From: Anaerofustis stercorihominis
GTDB lineage: Bacteria; Bacillota; Clostridia; Eubacteriales; Anaerofustaceae
DNA length: 64,000 nucleotides
Reading direction: 5' to 3'
Assembly (NCBI RefSeq): GCF_024623185.1
Contig: NZ_JANJZK010000011.1
Coordinates: 17,322 to 81,321 of the forward strand
The notes below the pieces were generated by a model. It saw nothing but the letters and a program-made list of their open reading frames with translations, was not told the DNA's origin and did no database searches. Every line of letters begins with the position of its first letter. Positions within the stretch are counted from its first letter, which is position 1. Shown here piece by piece: positions 1 through 8,102 of this stretch. The translations under genes and the position numbers were made by a program.

Positions 1-81
1 ATGGGATTTATTATTTATTTTCTTTTATCCACCTTAATAATATCACAATTTGTTATTATTTTCAATACAGAAATCAACTAA

Positions 82-155
82 TTGTGTGAAAAATATCAAT
101 AAAATCACACAAAATGAATAATTTCGCTTGACAATCACACATATAGTGTGATAAT
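82..155 (+). promoter_or_regulatory. Promoter with overlapping TCACAC/GTGTGA operator sites
   Basis: A -35 box TTGACA (128-133) and a -10 GATAAT (150-155) are 16 bp apart. The spacer is filled by a perfect 17-nt palindrome TCACAC-ATATA-GTGTGA (135-151). A second inverted pair of the same half-site, TTGTGTGA (82-89) and TCACACAA (105-112), lies upstream. A dyad covering the -35/-10 spacer would block RNA polymerase, so the downstream gene at 211 is probably repressed or autoregulated. The binding protein is not identifiable. Confidence 0.6.
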
Positions 156-210
156 CTACAAGTGTAGAAAGAACGTTCGATTTAGTAATGATTGTTGCAG
201 GAGGCTTATT

Positions 211-690
211 ATGAAAACAGATTTATATAAACAAACAGAAAAGAGATTATATGATTATCCTTTTTTGATTAAGAGGATTGAAATGATACAAAAGAGGCTG
301 GAAGAGCTTGAACCGGCCTCTCTTCCCTCAAGGTCGATTTATATCGCGACTAATTCAAATAGGATATATAATGATTTTGTCGCTGCGGAAGCTACAAATA
401 TTGCGGATTTTAAGATACTTCTTCAAAAAGAGTTAAAAGAAAAGCAATCACTTGTTTTTGAAATAGAAAAAGCTTTGGAGTGTCTCACGGATTTGGAAAG
501 AAAAGTCATTGTCATGAGATACTTCAAAATGCAGAGGATGACTGAAATAAGTGATAATCTGGGATATTCAAGAGAATATGGAAGCAGAGTCAGGAAGAGA
601 GCCGTGAATAAAATCGGAATGGTTTTATGGGGCGTGACCAGTGAAGAAATGGATGAAACAAGAAATAATAACAGAAATAAGAAAAATTGA
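211..690 (+). CDS. Sigma-70 region-4-like, phage-type regulatory protein
   Basis: A 159-aa product. ATG at 211 is chosen because AGGAGG lies 7 nt upstream; a reading frame open from 148 has no ribosome site. The C-terminal half carries a region-4 pattern: an acidic helix, then LTDLERKVIVMRYF (about residues 94-107) and a helix-turn-helix MTEISDNLGYSREYGSRVR. The N-terminal half is helical and charged. There is no region 2, so it is not a complete sigma factor. Small proteins of this shape (ArpU, RinA, DUF1492 types) control late transcription in Gram-positive prophages, but no phage genes are seen here. The gene stands alone, behind an operator-overlapped promoter and followed by its own terminator. 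The function is inferred only from the region-4 pattern. Confidence 0.6.
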   Translation: MKTDLYKQTEKRLYDYPFLIKRIEMIQKRLEELEPASLPSRSIYIATNSNRIYNDFVAAEATNIADFKILLQKELKEKQSLVFEIEKALECLTDLERKVIVMRYFKMQRMTEISDNLGYSREYGSRVRKRAVNKIGMVLWGVTSEEMDETRNNNRNKKN

Positions 691-699
691 TTTATCATA

Positions 700-728
700 G
701 ACTTTGAATATTTTCAAAGTCTTTTTTT
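700..728 (+). terminator. Rho-independent terminator
   Basis: GACTTTGAA-TATT-TTCAAAGTC followed by seven T. It ends the sigma-like gene transcript. Confidence 0.85.
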
Positions 729-730
729 AT

Positions 731-785
731 TTGACAAAGTATATCAATTTTTATATAATAAGACCTAATTGTTTACTTTGTGAAC
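731..785 (+). promoter_or_regulatory. Consensus promoter and putative MarR operator
   Basis: TTGACA (731-736), a 17-bp spacer and TATAAT (754-759) make a perfect vegetative promoter for the MarR-DegV pair. Just downstream, GTTTAC-TTT-GTGAAC (771-785) is an imperfect inverted repeat around the expected start of transcription. It is a reasonable autoregulatory site for the MarR protein encoded next; that assignment is inference. Confidence 0.65.
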
Positions 786-800
786 TAATTTGGAGGGTAT

Positions 801-1247
801 ATGGAGACTGTAAGTGAAGATTTTTTGGATTCATGGATAAATCTTTCAACAATATTAAGAAATAAAAGGTATATGGTAAACTTATCTTTTAATGAGGGTG
901 TATTATGCCATATTTTATATAAAGAACTTACAGTTCAAAACAATAAAAAAGGGCTTGCGATAAAAGAAATATGTGTAAGAACCGGTTTACTTAAGTCACA
1001 GATAAATAAAATAATAAACGGGCTTGTAGATAAAGGGCTTGTTAAAAGAACAAAAAGTGAAGAGGATAAAAGAGTTATTTATATATCCTTAAACGAAGAT
1101 AAAATTGATGTATATAAAAAAGAGTATAATGCGATTTTAAAGCTGATAGATAAGCTGGTATATAGTTTGGGAAAAGATAAGGCTAAGAACGCGACCGATA
1201 TTTTCAATGAGATATCAGGGTATGTCGGTTTATTGCATAGGAGGTAA
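801..1247 (+). CDS. MarR-family transcriptional regulator
   Basis: A 148-aa protein with a winged-helix MarR core. The helix-turn-helix runs through IKEICVRTGLLKSQINKIIN (about residues 55-74), followed by the GLVDKGLVKRTKSEEDKR segment that forms the start of the wing, whose K-R-x-x-x-x-x-D-K-R pattern is typical of MarR. The start ATG has GGAGGG 4 nt upstream. It lies 2 nt before a DegV gene whose ribosome site is inside its 3' end, so the two are co-translated. A MarR regulator next to a fatty-acid-binding DegV protein recalls FabT-type lipid control, but the ligand cannot be read from the sequence. Confidence 0.85.
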   Translation: METVSEDFLDSWINLSTILRNKRYMVNLSFNEGVLCHILYKELTVQNNKKGLAIKEICVRTGLLKSQINKIINGLVDKGLVKRTKSEEDKRVIYISLNEDKIDVYKKEYNAILKLIDKLVYSLGKDKAKNATDIFNEISGYVGLLHRR

Positions 1248-1249
1248 AT

Positions 1250-2095
1250 ATGGGAGTAAGAATATTAACAGATTCATCATCGGATTATGAACAAAATGAA
1301 ATTAAAGAAAAGGGCATATTATTCGTACCTATAATGGTTTCTTTTGATGAAGAACATTATTATGACGGGGTGGATATTGATAAAGATACTTTTTATGATA
1401 AATTATTGAATACCGATATTTTCCCTAAGACCGCTCAGCCTGCACCGAGAGAATTTCTTAAATATTTTAATGAAGCCAAAGAAGCTGGAGATGATATAAT
1501 AGCGATTTTACTCTCAAGCGGTTTAAGCGGAACGGTTCAGAGTGCAAATATTGCAAAACAAATTGCAGATTATGATAACATATTCATCATTGACAGTGTA
1601 CATGCCGTAACGGGGGTAAGATTATTGGTGGATACCGCCGTGAAGTTAAGAGATGAAGGTCTAAGCGGTAAAGAGATATACGAAAAACTATCTTATTTGG
1701 TTACGAAGCTTCGTTCCGTGGTAATGGTAGATACTTTGGAATATCTACATAAAGGCGGAAGGCTCACAAAAGCTCAGGCTGCTTTGGGAGAGGCAGTAAA
1801 TATGAAACCAATCATAAGTATTGACAGTGAAGGTAAGCTTTTTATGAAAGATAAATCACTTGGTAAAGCCAGAGCTTATAAGAAAATGGTAAAAGAATAT
1901 CAAAAAATAGACAGAGATATTAATTATCCCGCATATTTCCCTTATTCAAACGAGAAAGAAAACTGTGAAGAACTTATAAAAAGATTAAAATCAATAGATA
2001 AAAATATAAATGAAAATGATATATATAATATAGGACCAACAATTGGAGCTCATTTAGGCAGCGGAACGTTTGGGTTTACTGTGGTAGAAAAATAA
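1250..2095 (+). CDS. DegV family fatty-acid-binding protein
   Basis: A 281-aa DegV (FakB-like) protein. It begins with the family's RILTDSSSDY motif, has the SSGLSGTVQSA loop that contacts the fatty-acid carboxylate (about residues 88-98), and DTLEYLHKGGR near residue 163. Known FakB proteins hold a fatty acid while the kinase FakA phosphorylates it for phospholipid synthesis; no FakA is in this window. The ATG follows AGGAGG inside the marR 3' end. The length is normal for the family. Co-transcription with a MarR regulator suggests the regulator responds to lipid supply, which is inference. Confidence 0.92.
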   Translation: MGVRILTDSSSDYEQNEIKEKGILFVPIMVSFDEEHYYDGVDIDKDTFYDKLLNTDIFPKTAQPAPREFLKYFNEAKEAGDDIIAILLSSGLSGTVQSANIAKQIADYDNIFIIDSVHAVTGVRLLVDTAVKLRDEGLSGKEIYEKLSYLVTKLRSVVMVDTLEYLHKGGRLTKAQAALGEAVNMKPIISIDSEGKLFMKDKSLGKARAYKKMVKEYQKIDRDINYPAYFPYSNEKENCEELIKRLKSIDKNINENDIYNIGPTIGAHLGSGTFGFTVVEK

Positions 2096-2120
2096 AAGAA
2101 AGTCTAATGACTTTCTTTTT
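2094..2120 (+). terminator. Terminator after degV
   Basis: AAAAGAAAGTC-TAAT-GACTTTCTTTTT, immediately after the DegV stop codon. Confidence 0.85.
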
Positions 2121-2181
2121 TAGTATAATGATATTATATTAATTATATTTAATTATTGATTACATCAAAAAATGTATTTAT

Positions 2182-2210
2182 AAATAAAAAACATCGGTAC
2201 TTAACCGATG
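2182..2210 (-). terminator. Terminator after ispE
   Basis: CATCGGT-ACTTA-ACCGATG. Read on the minus strand it is followed by a T-rich run. It closes the gatC-ispE transcript. Confidence 0.75.
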
Positions 2211-2218
2211 CTATAAAT

Positions 2219-3103
2219 TTATCTTAATTCATATGTAAGAAGTGAATTATCGCTTTCTGTAAAATTTGTTAAGAATACTGTATTATATTCTTTGAAAAAT
2301 TCTTCATATGCATATTGTGCTTTTTCAAGACTGTCAAATAAAGCAAAGACACTTGGTCCCGAACCGCTCATTTGTACACCGACCGCGTCTAATTTTTCAA
2401 ACTTGTCTTTTATATATCTGATTTCGGGATACTTTTCTAAAACAAAAGGTTCAAAAACATTTATAAGTCCTTTTTTAAGTTTCTTTTTATCAGAGTTCAA
2501 CAGTCCGTTCATCAAAGCTGTGAAATCCGGTCTTTTTAAATCAGTGGCATTATCAATAAGGTCATATGCAAATTTTGTACTTACACCAAAATCGGGTTTG
2601 CATAGTACGATATAACTTGGGATATATGGATAAATAGGTCTTATTTTTTCACCGATCCCCTCACACATACCCGCTCCGCTATGGATCAAAAACGGGATAT
2701 CAGCACCGATCTTTCTTCCTATTTCACATAACTGATTTCTGCTTAAGCCAAGGTCATAGATTTTATTGTAAGCAATTAAAGCCGCTGCGCCGTTTGCACT
2801 GCCGCCTCCAAGACCCGCACATACAGGTATCCTTTTTTCTATATGCACAGATAATAAATCTCTGTCACTTTTAAGTTTGGAGATTTCTTTTATGCATTTA
2901 TATACTATGTTATTTTCGTCTCTTGGGACTTCGTCATTATTGCAGGTAATAACAATTTTTTCTGATTTTTCGAATGTTAGATAATCGTAAATATTGATTG
3001 AATGCATTACTGTTTTAATATCATGATAATTATCTTTTCTTTTACCCACTACATCCAATCCAAGATTGACTTTTGCGGGTATCTTGATTTGTAATTTATC
3101 CAT
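2219..3103 (-). CDS. ispE: 4-diphosphocytidyl-2-C-methyl-D-erythritol kinase
   Basis: A 294-aa GHMP-family kinase that phosphorylates CDP-methylerythritol at the 2-hydroxyl in the non-mevalonate (MEP) isoprenoid pathway. The N-terminus has the substrate motif PAKVNLGLDVVGKR-DNYHDI. The GHMP ATP loop PVCAGLGGGSANGAA lies at about residues 93-107, and the third conserved motif QMSGSGPSVFALF is near residue 245. It starts 25 nt after gatC on the same strand, so the two form an operon. Length and motifs are typical. No other MEP gene is in the window. Confidence 0.95.
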   Translation of the reverse strand: MDKLQIKIPAKVNLGLDVVGKRKDNYHDIKTVMHSINIYDYLTFEKSEKIVITCNNDEVPRDENNIVYKCIKEISKLKSDRDLLSVHIEKRIPVCAGLGGGSANGAAALIAYNKIYDLGLSRNQLCEIGRKIGADIPFLIHSGAGMCEGIGEKIRPIYPYIPSYIVLCKPDFGVSTKFAYDLIDNATDLKRPDFTALMNGLLNSDKKKLKKGLINVFEPFVLEKYPEIRYIKDKFEKLDAVGVQMSGSGPSVFALFDSLEKAQYAYEEFFKEYNTVFLTNFTESDNSLLTYELR

Positions 3104-3128
3104 GTTTTACCTTCGCTTACTTTTAAAA

Positions 3129-3413
3129 TTATAACATCTTTGGTACGTTAATACATCTGCCGTCTTTATCCGGTGCATTTTGTAAAGCTTCTTCTATGTT
3201 AAGTCCTTCTTTTACTTCATCTTCTCTGACTACATTTTCAAGGTCTAATACATGTGCTAAAGGTTTTACGTTTTCAGTGTCTACATTATCTAAAGATTTA
3301 GCGTATTCAAGTTGCTTTGTAAGAGTATCTCTGTATGCCTCAACATCTTTTTCGTCTATATCAATCTTGGCAAGAGATGCGGTATATAGTACATCTTCTT
3401 TACTTACTTTCAT
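3129..3413 (-). CDS. gatC: Asp-tRNA(Asn)/Glu-tRNA(Gln) amidotransferase subunit C
   Basis: A 94-aa GatC. This small subunit stabilises the GatA amidase on GatB so that misacylated Glu-tRNA(Gln) or Asp-tRNA(Asn) is converted to the amide. Family features are the N-terminal helix DVLYTASLAKIDIDEKDVE, the central helical linker, LAHVLDLENVVREDEV, and the C-terminal ALQNAPDKDGRCINVPKML. An AAGGAG site precedes the ATG. In many Firmicutes gatC is followed by gatA and gatB; here it is followed by ispE, so the partner subunits must be elsewhere on the chromosome. Confidence 0.92.
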   Translation of the reverse strand: MKVSKEDVLYTASLAKIDIDEKDVEAYRDTLTKQLEYAKSLDNVDTENVKPLAHVLDLENVVREDEVKEGLNIEEALQNAPDKDGRCINVPKML

Positions 3414-3450
3414 AATATACTCCTTTATCCTATGATTTATATTATTCTAT

Positions 3451-3479
3451 ATTTTACTTTTTTTGGATTGAATAGTCAA
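3451..3479 (-). promoter_or_regulatory. Promoter of gatC-ispE
   Basis: On the minus strand, TTGACT (3479-3474), a 17-bp spacer and TAAAAT (3456-3451), about 38 nt upstream of the gatC start. Confidence 0.6.
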
Positions 3480-3561
3480 GGAAGTATCTGAAACTAACCT
3501 TTAAATCTATTTATATTAATGTTTTCTTAATCAAAAACCATTATAATTTTAATATAAACTG

Positions 3562-3570
3562 TGCTATAAT
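3562..3570 (+). promoter_or_regulatory. Extended -10 promoter candidate for rplI-dnaB
   Basis: TG-C-TATAAT, an extended -10 element, 33 nt before the rplI GTG. No convincing -35 box is seen at the expected distance. Confidence 0.45.
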
Positions 3571-3603
3571 GTTAAATAATTAATACAGTATGGAGGATTA
3601 GAC

Positions 3604-4047
3604 GTGAAAGTTATATTACTTGAAGATATAAAAGGTATAGGTAAAAAAAGAGAAATCAAAAATGTAAAAACCGGATATGCAAATAATTTCTTACTTAAGA
3701 ATGGTAAGGCAGTTGAAGCGACAAAAGCAAATATAGAAAAACTGGAAGAAGAAATAAGGCTTGAAAATGAAAATAGAGCTAAATTGATTGAAGATGCTAA
3801 GAAGGCAAAAGCAGACCTTGAAAAAATATCTGTTGATTTAAAGGCAAAATCTGGACCTGACGGAAAGCTTTACGGTTCCGTTACATCAATGGACGTGAGT
3901 GATGCAATAAAAAAAGCAAGCGGAGCAGATGTTGATAAAAGAAAAATAGTAATGGATAACATCAAAACCGAAGGCGAATATAAGGTAAAAGTAAAACTTT
4001 TTGAAGATGTCGAAGCGATGGTTAAAATCAACGTAGTAAGTGAATAA
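3604..4047 (+). CDS. rplI: 50S ribosomal protein L9
   Basis: A 147-aa L9 with the family's N-terminal [19 protein letters not shown]. This is followed by the long connecting helix (about residues 40-78) and a C-terminal globular domain containing [19 protein letters not shown]. It binds 23S rRNA near the base of the L1 stalk. The GTG start has GGAGG 7 nt upstream. dnaB follows 34 nt downstream, the usual rplI-dnaB pairing of Firmicutes, although the gdpP-type phosphodiesterase gene that often precedes rplI is missing. Confidence 0.96.
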   Translation: MKVILLEDIKGIGKKREIKNVKTGYANNFLLKNGKAVEATKANIEKLEEEIRLENENRAKLIEDAKKAKADLEKISVDLKAKSGPDGKLYGSVTSMDVSDAIKKASGADVDKRKIVMDNIKTEGEYKVKVKLFEDVEAMVKINVVSE

Positions 4048-4081
4048 TTAAAATAGATAGTATTGAATAAGGAGTCGGGAA

Positions 4082-5455
4082 GTGGCAGATAAACTAAGCT
4101 TAAAAGTTATGCCCCATAACAGTGAAGCGGAAAGATGTGTTCTTGGGTGCACATTGATAAACAGTGAAACTATAAGTGTAGTAAGAGAAGTTTTAAGTGT
4201 AGATGATTTTTATGATGACCAGCATAAATGGGTTTATAAATCAGTTTTGGCTCTTTCGGACAGAGGTAAAGCTGTAGACGCGCTTACTCTTTCAAATGAA
4301 CTTAAAGAAAATGGTGTATTTGATAAGATTGGCGGTTATGAATTTTTAACTAAAATAGGTGACAGTGTAGTATCGACAAATAATATAGAGCACTACTGTG
4401 ATATCATAAAAGAGAAATCTATAAGGCGAAGGCTTATAAGGGAGCTTGGAGATGTTATAGATAAATGTTATGCAAATGAAGATGATGCTTCTTCAATGAT
4501 AGAAAAAGCTCAAAAGTCGGTTTATGATATTTCCATGGATAATAATACAACTGATTTTACAAAACTATCGGATGCGGTCAGTGATGCCGTTAACGAACTC
4601 AACAGGATTCAAAAGCTGGATGAGAAAGTCATAGGGGTTCCTTCCGGTTTTGAAGCGATAGATGATATTACATCCGGATTTCAAAAAGGAGATCTTGTAC
4701 TTATTGCCGCCAGACCTAGTATGGGTAAGACCGCACTTGCTGTTAATATAGCTCAAAATGCCGCTATAAGACATAAACAGGCTGTAGCCATATTTTCACT
4801 TGAAATGCCTACAAAACAGCTGGCTAACAGAATTATGTCCGGAGAAGCGGAGGTCGATTCTTCAAGACTCAGGATAGCTAATATATTCCCAAGCGAGTGG
4901 TCAAGCCTTTATGATATGGTAAGGACTATAAGAGAAAATGATGTAAAATTATTTATCAATGATACCTCAGGTATTTCCGTGGGAGAGCTTAGAAGAAAGT
5001 GCAGAAAACTTAAAGCTACTGAAGGCTTAGATTTGATTATCATAGACTACTTACAGCTTATGACCATAAATGAAAGAGTTGAGAGCAGGCAGCAGGAAAT
5101 TTCTACTATTTCAAGGACACTAAAAGGAATAGCAAAAGAACTTGGATGTCCTGTGATTGCACTCAGTCAGTTATCCCGTGGACCGGAAGCAAGGACAAAT
5201 AAAAGGCCTATGCTTTCAGACCTTAGAGAGTCGGGGGCGATTGAGCAAGATGCCGACCTTGTAATGCTTTTATACAGAGATAAATATTATAACCCTGAGA
5301 GTGAGGATGATTCTACGGAAGTTATAATAGCAAAACATAGAAATGGTAGTGTTGGAACTGTTAAGCTTAAGTTCCATGGAGAATACACAAAATTCATCAC
5401 TGTTGAAGATGATCCTACGAGTTCTGAAGCATATAGTGATGATAATTTAGTATAG
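4082..5455 (+). CDS. dnaB: Replicative DNA helicase DnaB
   Basis: A 457-aa hexameric 5'-3' helicase of the replication fork. The N-terminal primase-interacting domain starts at MPHNSEAERCVLGC. A linker leads to the RecA-like domain with Walker A RPSMGKTALAVN (about residues 210-221), Walker B LDLIIIDYLQLM (about residues 318-329) and the family's QLSRGPEAR and LRESGAIEQDAD motifs. The GTG start follows AAGGAGTCGGGAA. It is co-directional with rplI and followed 13 nt later by a membrane-protein gene. No intein or frameshift is seen. Confidence 0.96.
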   Translation: MADKLSLKVMPHNSEAERCVLGCTLINSETISVVREVLSVDDFYDDQHKWVYKSVLALSDRGKAVDALTLSNELKENGVFDKIGGYEFLTKIGDSVVSTNNIEHYCDIIKEKSIRRRLIRELGDVIDKCYANEDDASSMIEKAQKSVYDISMDNNTTDFTKLSDAVSDAVNELNRIQKLDEKVIGVPSGFEAIDDITSGFQKGDLVLIAARPSMGKTALAVNIAQNAAIRHKQAVAIFSLEMPTKQLANRIMSGEAEVDSSRLRIANIFPSEWSSLYDMVRTIRENDVKLFINDTSGISVGELRRKCRKLKATEGLDLIIIDYLQLMTINERVESRQQEISTISRTLKGIAKELGCPVIALSQLSRGPEARTNKRPMLSDLRESGAIEQDADLVMLLYRDKYYNPESEDDSTEVIIAKHRNGSVGTVKLKFHGEYTKFITVEDDPTSSEAYSDDNLV

Positions 5456-5468
5456 GAGATGAAAATAA

Positions 5469-6068
5469 ATGAGAGATATTTTTGAAAAGGACTTTATTTT
5501 AAGAGTGCTGGTTCCTCTAGCGGGTACAATGCTGGTTTCCGGAGTGCTTTACATCTTAGGTAATGTATTTCTTATTCTTGTCGCTCTTATTGTATTTGCT
5601 GGACTGTTTTTCTTCACAAAATATTCAAAAGATAATCTTGAAGAAGAAATATATTATGAAGAAGAAGATACCAGCCCTATTGAGGAAATAAGAAAAGAAA
5701 TCAACAAACCTGTGGATTATTATGAAGAATATGATTCAGAACCCGTAAAACCTAAGGTAAATACTTATGATAATATGCTGGATGATTACGGCTCTGCACT
5801 TTTGAATGTAGAGGATGAAGATGGGGAAGCTCTTCATTTTGAAAAAGCATCGTCTTTAACTCAGCAAATCAGGACCAGTGTAGATGAAGATTACCCTGAA
5901 CCTGTTAGAAGAAGCGAGAAAAAAATAAGTAAACCAAAGCAAAAGAAAAATGTAAATGTGGTTTCCAGATCCATGAATAATATAAAAAGGAAAAGGGAAG
6001 TCCCTGTTAAGAATGAAATCAATTATGATGATGATTTTGAATTTGAATATGGTTCTTATGACGAATAA
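5469..6068 (+). CDS. Acidic membrane protein of unknown function
   Basis: A 199-aa protein I do not recognise. Two hydrophobic segments (about residues 10-28 and 30-50) form a hairpin in the membrane. They are followed by a long, highly acidic and probably disordered cytoplasmic tail with clusters such as EEEIYYEEEDTSP, a basic stretch near residues 150-178 (KKISKPKQKKNVNV) and an acidic end. It follows dnaB by 13 nt with its own GGAG site, so it is likely co-transcribed with rplI-dnaB. A role at the membrane near replication or translation would be speculation. Confidence 0.75.
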   Translation: MRDIFEKDFILRVLVPLAGTMLVSGVLYILGNVFLILVALIVFAGLFFFTKYSKDNLEEEIYYEEEDTSPIEEIRKEINKPVDYYEEYDSEPVKPKVNTYDNMLDDYGSALLNVEDEDGEALHFEKASSLTQQIRTSVDEDYPEPVRRSEKKISKPKQKKNVNVVSRSMNNIKRKREVPVKNEINYDDDFEFEYGSYDE

Positions 6069-6123
6069 AATATTATAATTTCACTATTACATTAAAAATT
6101 TAAAATATGATACAATTTAAAGA

Positions 6124-6173
6124 AACGCGTAGCTTTATGGTGCAAATCAGTTTGAAGTTATGCGTTATTTTTT
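6124..6173 (+). other. Hairpin followed by a T-run, terminator-like
   Basis: AACGC ... GCGTT arms (6124-6128 and 6162-6166), supported by an inner GCTT/GAAG pairing, are followed by six T. The hairpin stands about 60 nt after the dnaB operon and just before the broken DUF2798 gene. It could be the operon terminator or an attenuator in front of that gene. Confidence 0.45.
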
Positions 6174-6189
6174 ATTTGGAAGTATATAA

Positions 6190-6649
6190 TTGGGAAATAA
6201 AAAATCATTTGTACGTGGATTTTCAATGTGTTTTATTATGGTATTTATGATGAATTTATTGGAGACATTTATAAATATGGGTGAGGTCAGCTGAAATGCA
6301 TTTTTGTTTGAGCTTTAGGACTTTACCTTTTGTATTCATAGCTGCTTATCTTATTCAAAATTTTGCGGTAGGGAAACTAAAAGATAAATGGATAAATTTT
6401 TTCTTCAGTGAAGAAGAAAGCGAGTATGCATTTATGTTATTTAATGGGATTTTTATTTTTACGGTAATGTTCATTATCATGACTGTGGTCGGCGCAGTAA
6501 TTGCGGGGGATTATGTAAATGAAATATTAAGTAATTATTTTTTGATATGGACGAGGAACTTTTGTGCGGCATTTTTTATAAATATTATTCTTGCGGGACC
6601 TATCAGCCGATTTGTAGCAGCAAAAGTAAATAACTTATTTAACGAATAA
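6190..6649 (+). pseudogene. DUF2798-like four-helix membrane protein, disrupted
   Basis: A TTG at 6190 with GGAAG 7 nt upstream opens a frame encoding KSFVRGFSMCFIMVFMMNLL, typical of the first DUF2798 repeat. That frame meets TGA at 6292-6294 and TAG at 6316-6318. The rest of the protein, starting at about TLPFVFIAAYLIQNF, continues in the +1 frame to 6649. The second repeat (MFIIMTVVGAVI ... FFINIILAGPISRFVAAK) matches the internal duplication of the family. At least one stop codon and one frameshift therefore separate the two halves. The 122-aa downstream frame alone would lack the first helix. No biochemical function is established for the family. Confidence 0.6.
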
Positions 6650-6673
6650 AAAAACACCTAATTGGTGTTTTTA
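6650..6673. terminator. Bidirectional terminator
   Basis: AAAACACC-TAATT-GGTGTTTTT between convergent genes; it overlaps the 3' end of the HAD gene that follows. Confidence 0.75.
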
Positions 6674-7450
6674 TTTTAATAAATATTCATTTATCATCTC
6701 CGCTACAGCATTTTCATTGTTAGTCTTTTTAAGTACATAATTAGCTGCTTTTTTGGTAAATTCATCCGCATTTTGTACTGCAAAAGAATATTTGGTATTT
6801 TCAAGAAGCTCTACATCACTTGCCTGATCCCCTATGGTCGCGGCTTCATTTTTATCTATATCATAATGTTTCATCAATGCTTCAAGCCCTGTAAATTTAT
6901 TTACTTTTGTTGGTCTTATATCATAAACATTTCTGTCGACTGTTCCATATATGCTTTTGGGTAAATAGCTTTTTAAATATTCAAGATCCTCTTTATCTTT
7001 GAAGTGTACCGATATCCTATAGCAGTCTCTAAGGGAAGTTAAATCCCCTTTAATAAGACCTTCATCATCTATCCAAGTCCTTACATCATCAAGAAGTTCT
7101 CCCTCATTTTTATAAAAATAACCGTCTCTATTAAGAGGCATAAAATCTCTGTTGTCTAAGGTGAATTTTTCTACTAAATAATCATATATATCATTATCTA
7201 TAGTAACAAGCTCTTCATGTCCGTTTATGAAGTCCAAAAGCAATGCTCCGTTTACACCAATGTGCTTGTTTTTTATGATTTTTAATTCCTCGACGATGGG
7301 TTTTATAGACGCGTCGTTTCTTCCTGATATAATGCTTACTATTATTCCCTTGTCGATACATTTTTGAATTGCTCTTTTATCTTCGTATGATATGGTGTTA
7401 TCATCTCTTATTAATGTTTTATCAAGATCCAGTGCAAGTAGTTTAATCAT
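6671..7450 (-). CDS. Cof-type HAD-IIB phosphatase
   Basis: A 259-aa HAD hydrolase of the Cof subfamily. The ATG at 7450 is chosen because GGAG precedes it by 7 nt and it lies one base after the stop of the upstream HAD gene. Motif I is LALDLDKTL (residues 4-12), motif II is SIISGRN near residue 36, and the C-terminal lysine and acidic motif are K(215 region) and TIGDQASDVELL. A long cap insert sits between motifs II and III. Such enzymes dephosphorylate sugar phosphates, FMN or similar metabolites; the substrate cannot be told. Translationally coupled to the next gene. Confidence 0.88.
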   Translation of the reverse strand: MIKLLALDLDKTLIRDDNTISYEDKRAIQKCIDKGIIVSIISGRNDASIKPIVEELKIIKNKHIGVNGALLLDFINGHEELVTIDNDIYDYLVEKFTLDNRDFMPLNRDGYFYKNEGELLDDVRTWIDDEGLIKGDLTSLRDCYRISVHFKDKEDLEYLKSYLPKSIYGTVDRNVYDIRPTKVNKFTGLEALMKHYDIDKNEAATIGDQASDVELLENTKYSFAVQNADEFTKKAANYVLKKTNNENAVAEMINEYLLK

Positions 7451-7451
7451 T

Positions 7452-8102
7452 TTAATCTCCAAGTACTATATTCAATAAATCAAGCGGTTTTTCTATATAG
7501 TAATCTGCATTGCAGGTTTTAATTTCTTCTTCATTCCCGTATCCGTATTTTACCATTACGGCGTCCAATTTATTTAAATGCCCGCCTTCTATATCCGTAG
7601 GTTTATCCCCTATCATCAATGTTTTTTTAGTATTATTTATATTTAATACTTTCATTGTTTCTCTTACTAAATCGGCTTTGTTTCCTCTTGTTTGCAAATC
7701 ATCCTGTCCGTTAATAAATTTAAAGAATTTATCGATTTTAAAGTATTCAGCCTGGCATACGACATTTTCAAGAGGTTTGTTAGATGCAATGGCAAGTGTT
7801 ACTCCTTTGTTATATAGAGTTTCTATAAGCTCATAAACTCCTTCAAATAAACTCGCTTCATAAACTCCTTTTTCTCTGACGTATTTTCTATGTATCATTA
7901 TGGCTTTCGCACCTTCTTCTTTTGAAAAACCATACTTATCCACAATTAGATGTGCAAAAGGCGGTCCAATCATTTTCTTAACATTTTCTATCGTTTCTTC
8001 TATACCATATTCGCCAAGGCACTTTACAAATCCTTTCGCTATGCCCAGCCATGAATCCACTATTACACCGTCAAAATCAAAAATTACTGTATCGTATTTC
8101 AT
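7452..8102 (-). CDS. HAD-IA phosphatase (phosphoglycolate phosphatase-like)
   Basis: A 216-aa HAD hydrolase. ATG at 8102 is preferred (GAGG 6 nt upstream) over an in-frame TTG at 8120. Motif I is VIFDFDGVIVDS with both nucleophile aspartates, motif II is LAIASNKP, and motif IV is TLMIGDKPTDIEGG. The cap is helical and inserted after motif I, which defines subclass IA (Gph/PpaX types). Its stop codon is one base before the start of the Cof-type gene, so the two phosphatases are made together. The substrate is unknown. Confidence 0.88.
   Translation of the reverse strand: MKYDTVIFDFDGVIVDSWLGIAKGFVKCLGEYGIEETIENVKKMIGPPFAHLIVDKYGFSKEEGAKAIMIHRKYVREKGVYEASLFEGVYELIETLYNKGVTLAIASNKPLENVVCQAEYFKIDKFFKFINGQDDLQTRGNKADLVRETMKVLNINNTKKTLMIGDKPTDIEGGHLNKLDAVMVKYGYGNEEEIKTCNADYYIEKPLDLLNIVLGD

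Noticed and set aside
135..151. Palindrome TCACAC-ATATA-GTGTGA as an NrdR box
   Set aside because: It has an odd centre of 5 nt and lacks the CxAtATaTxG core seen in the true box at 18353.
6281..6649. Intact 122-aa membrane protein
   Set aside because: A good ribosome site and matching first-repeat sequence lie upstream in another frame, so the short frame is more likely the tail of a broken gene.
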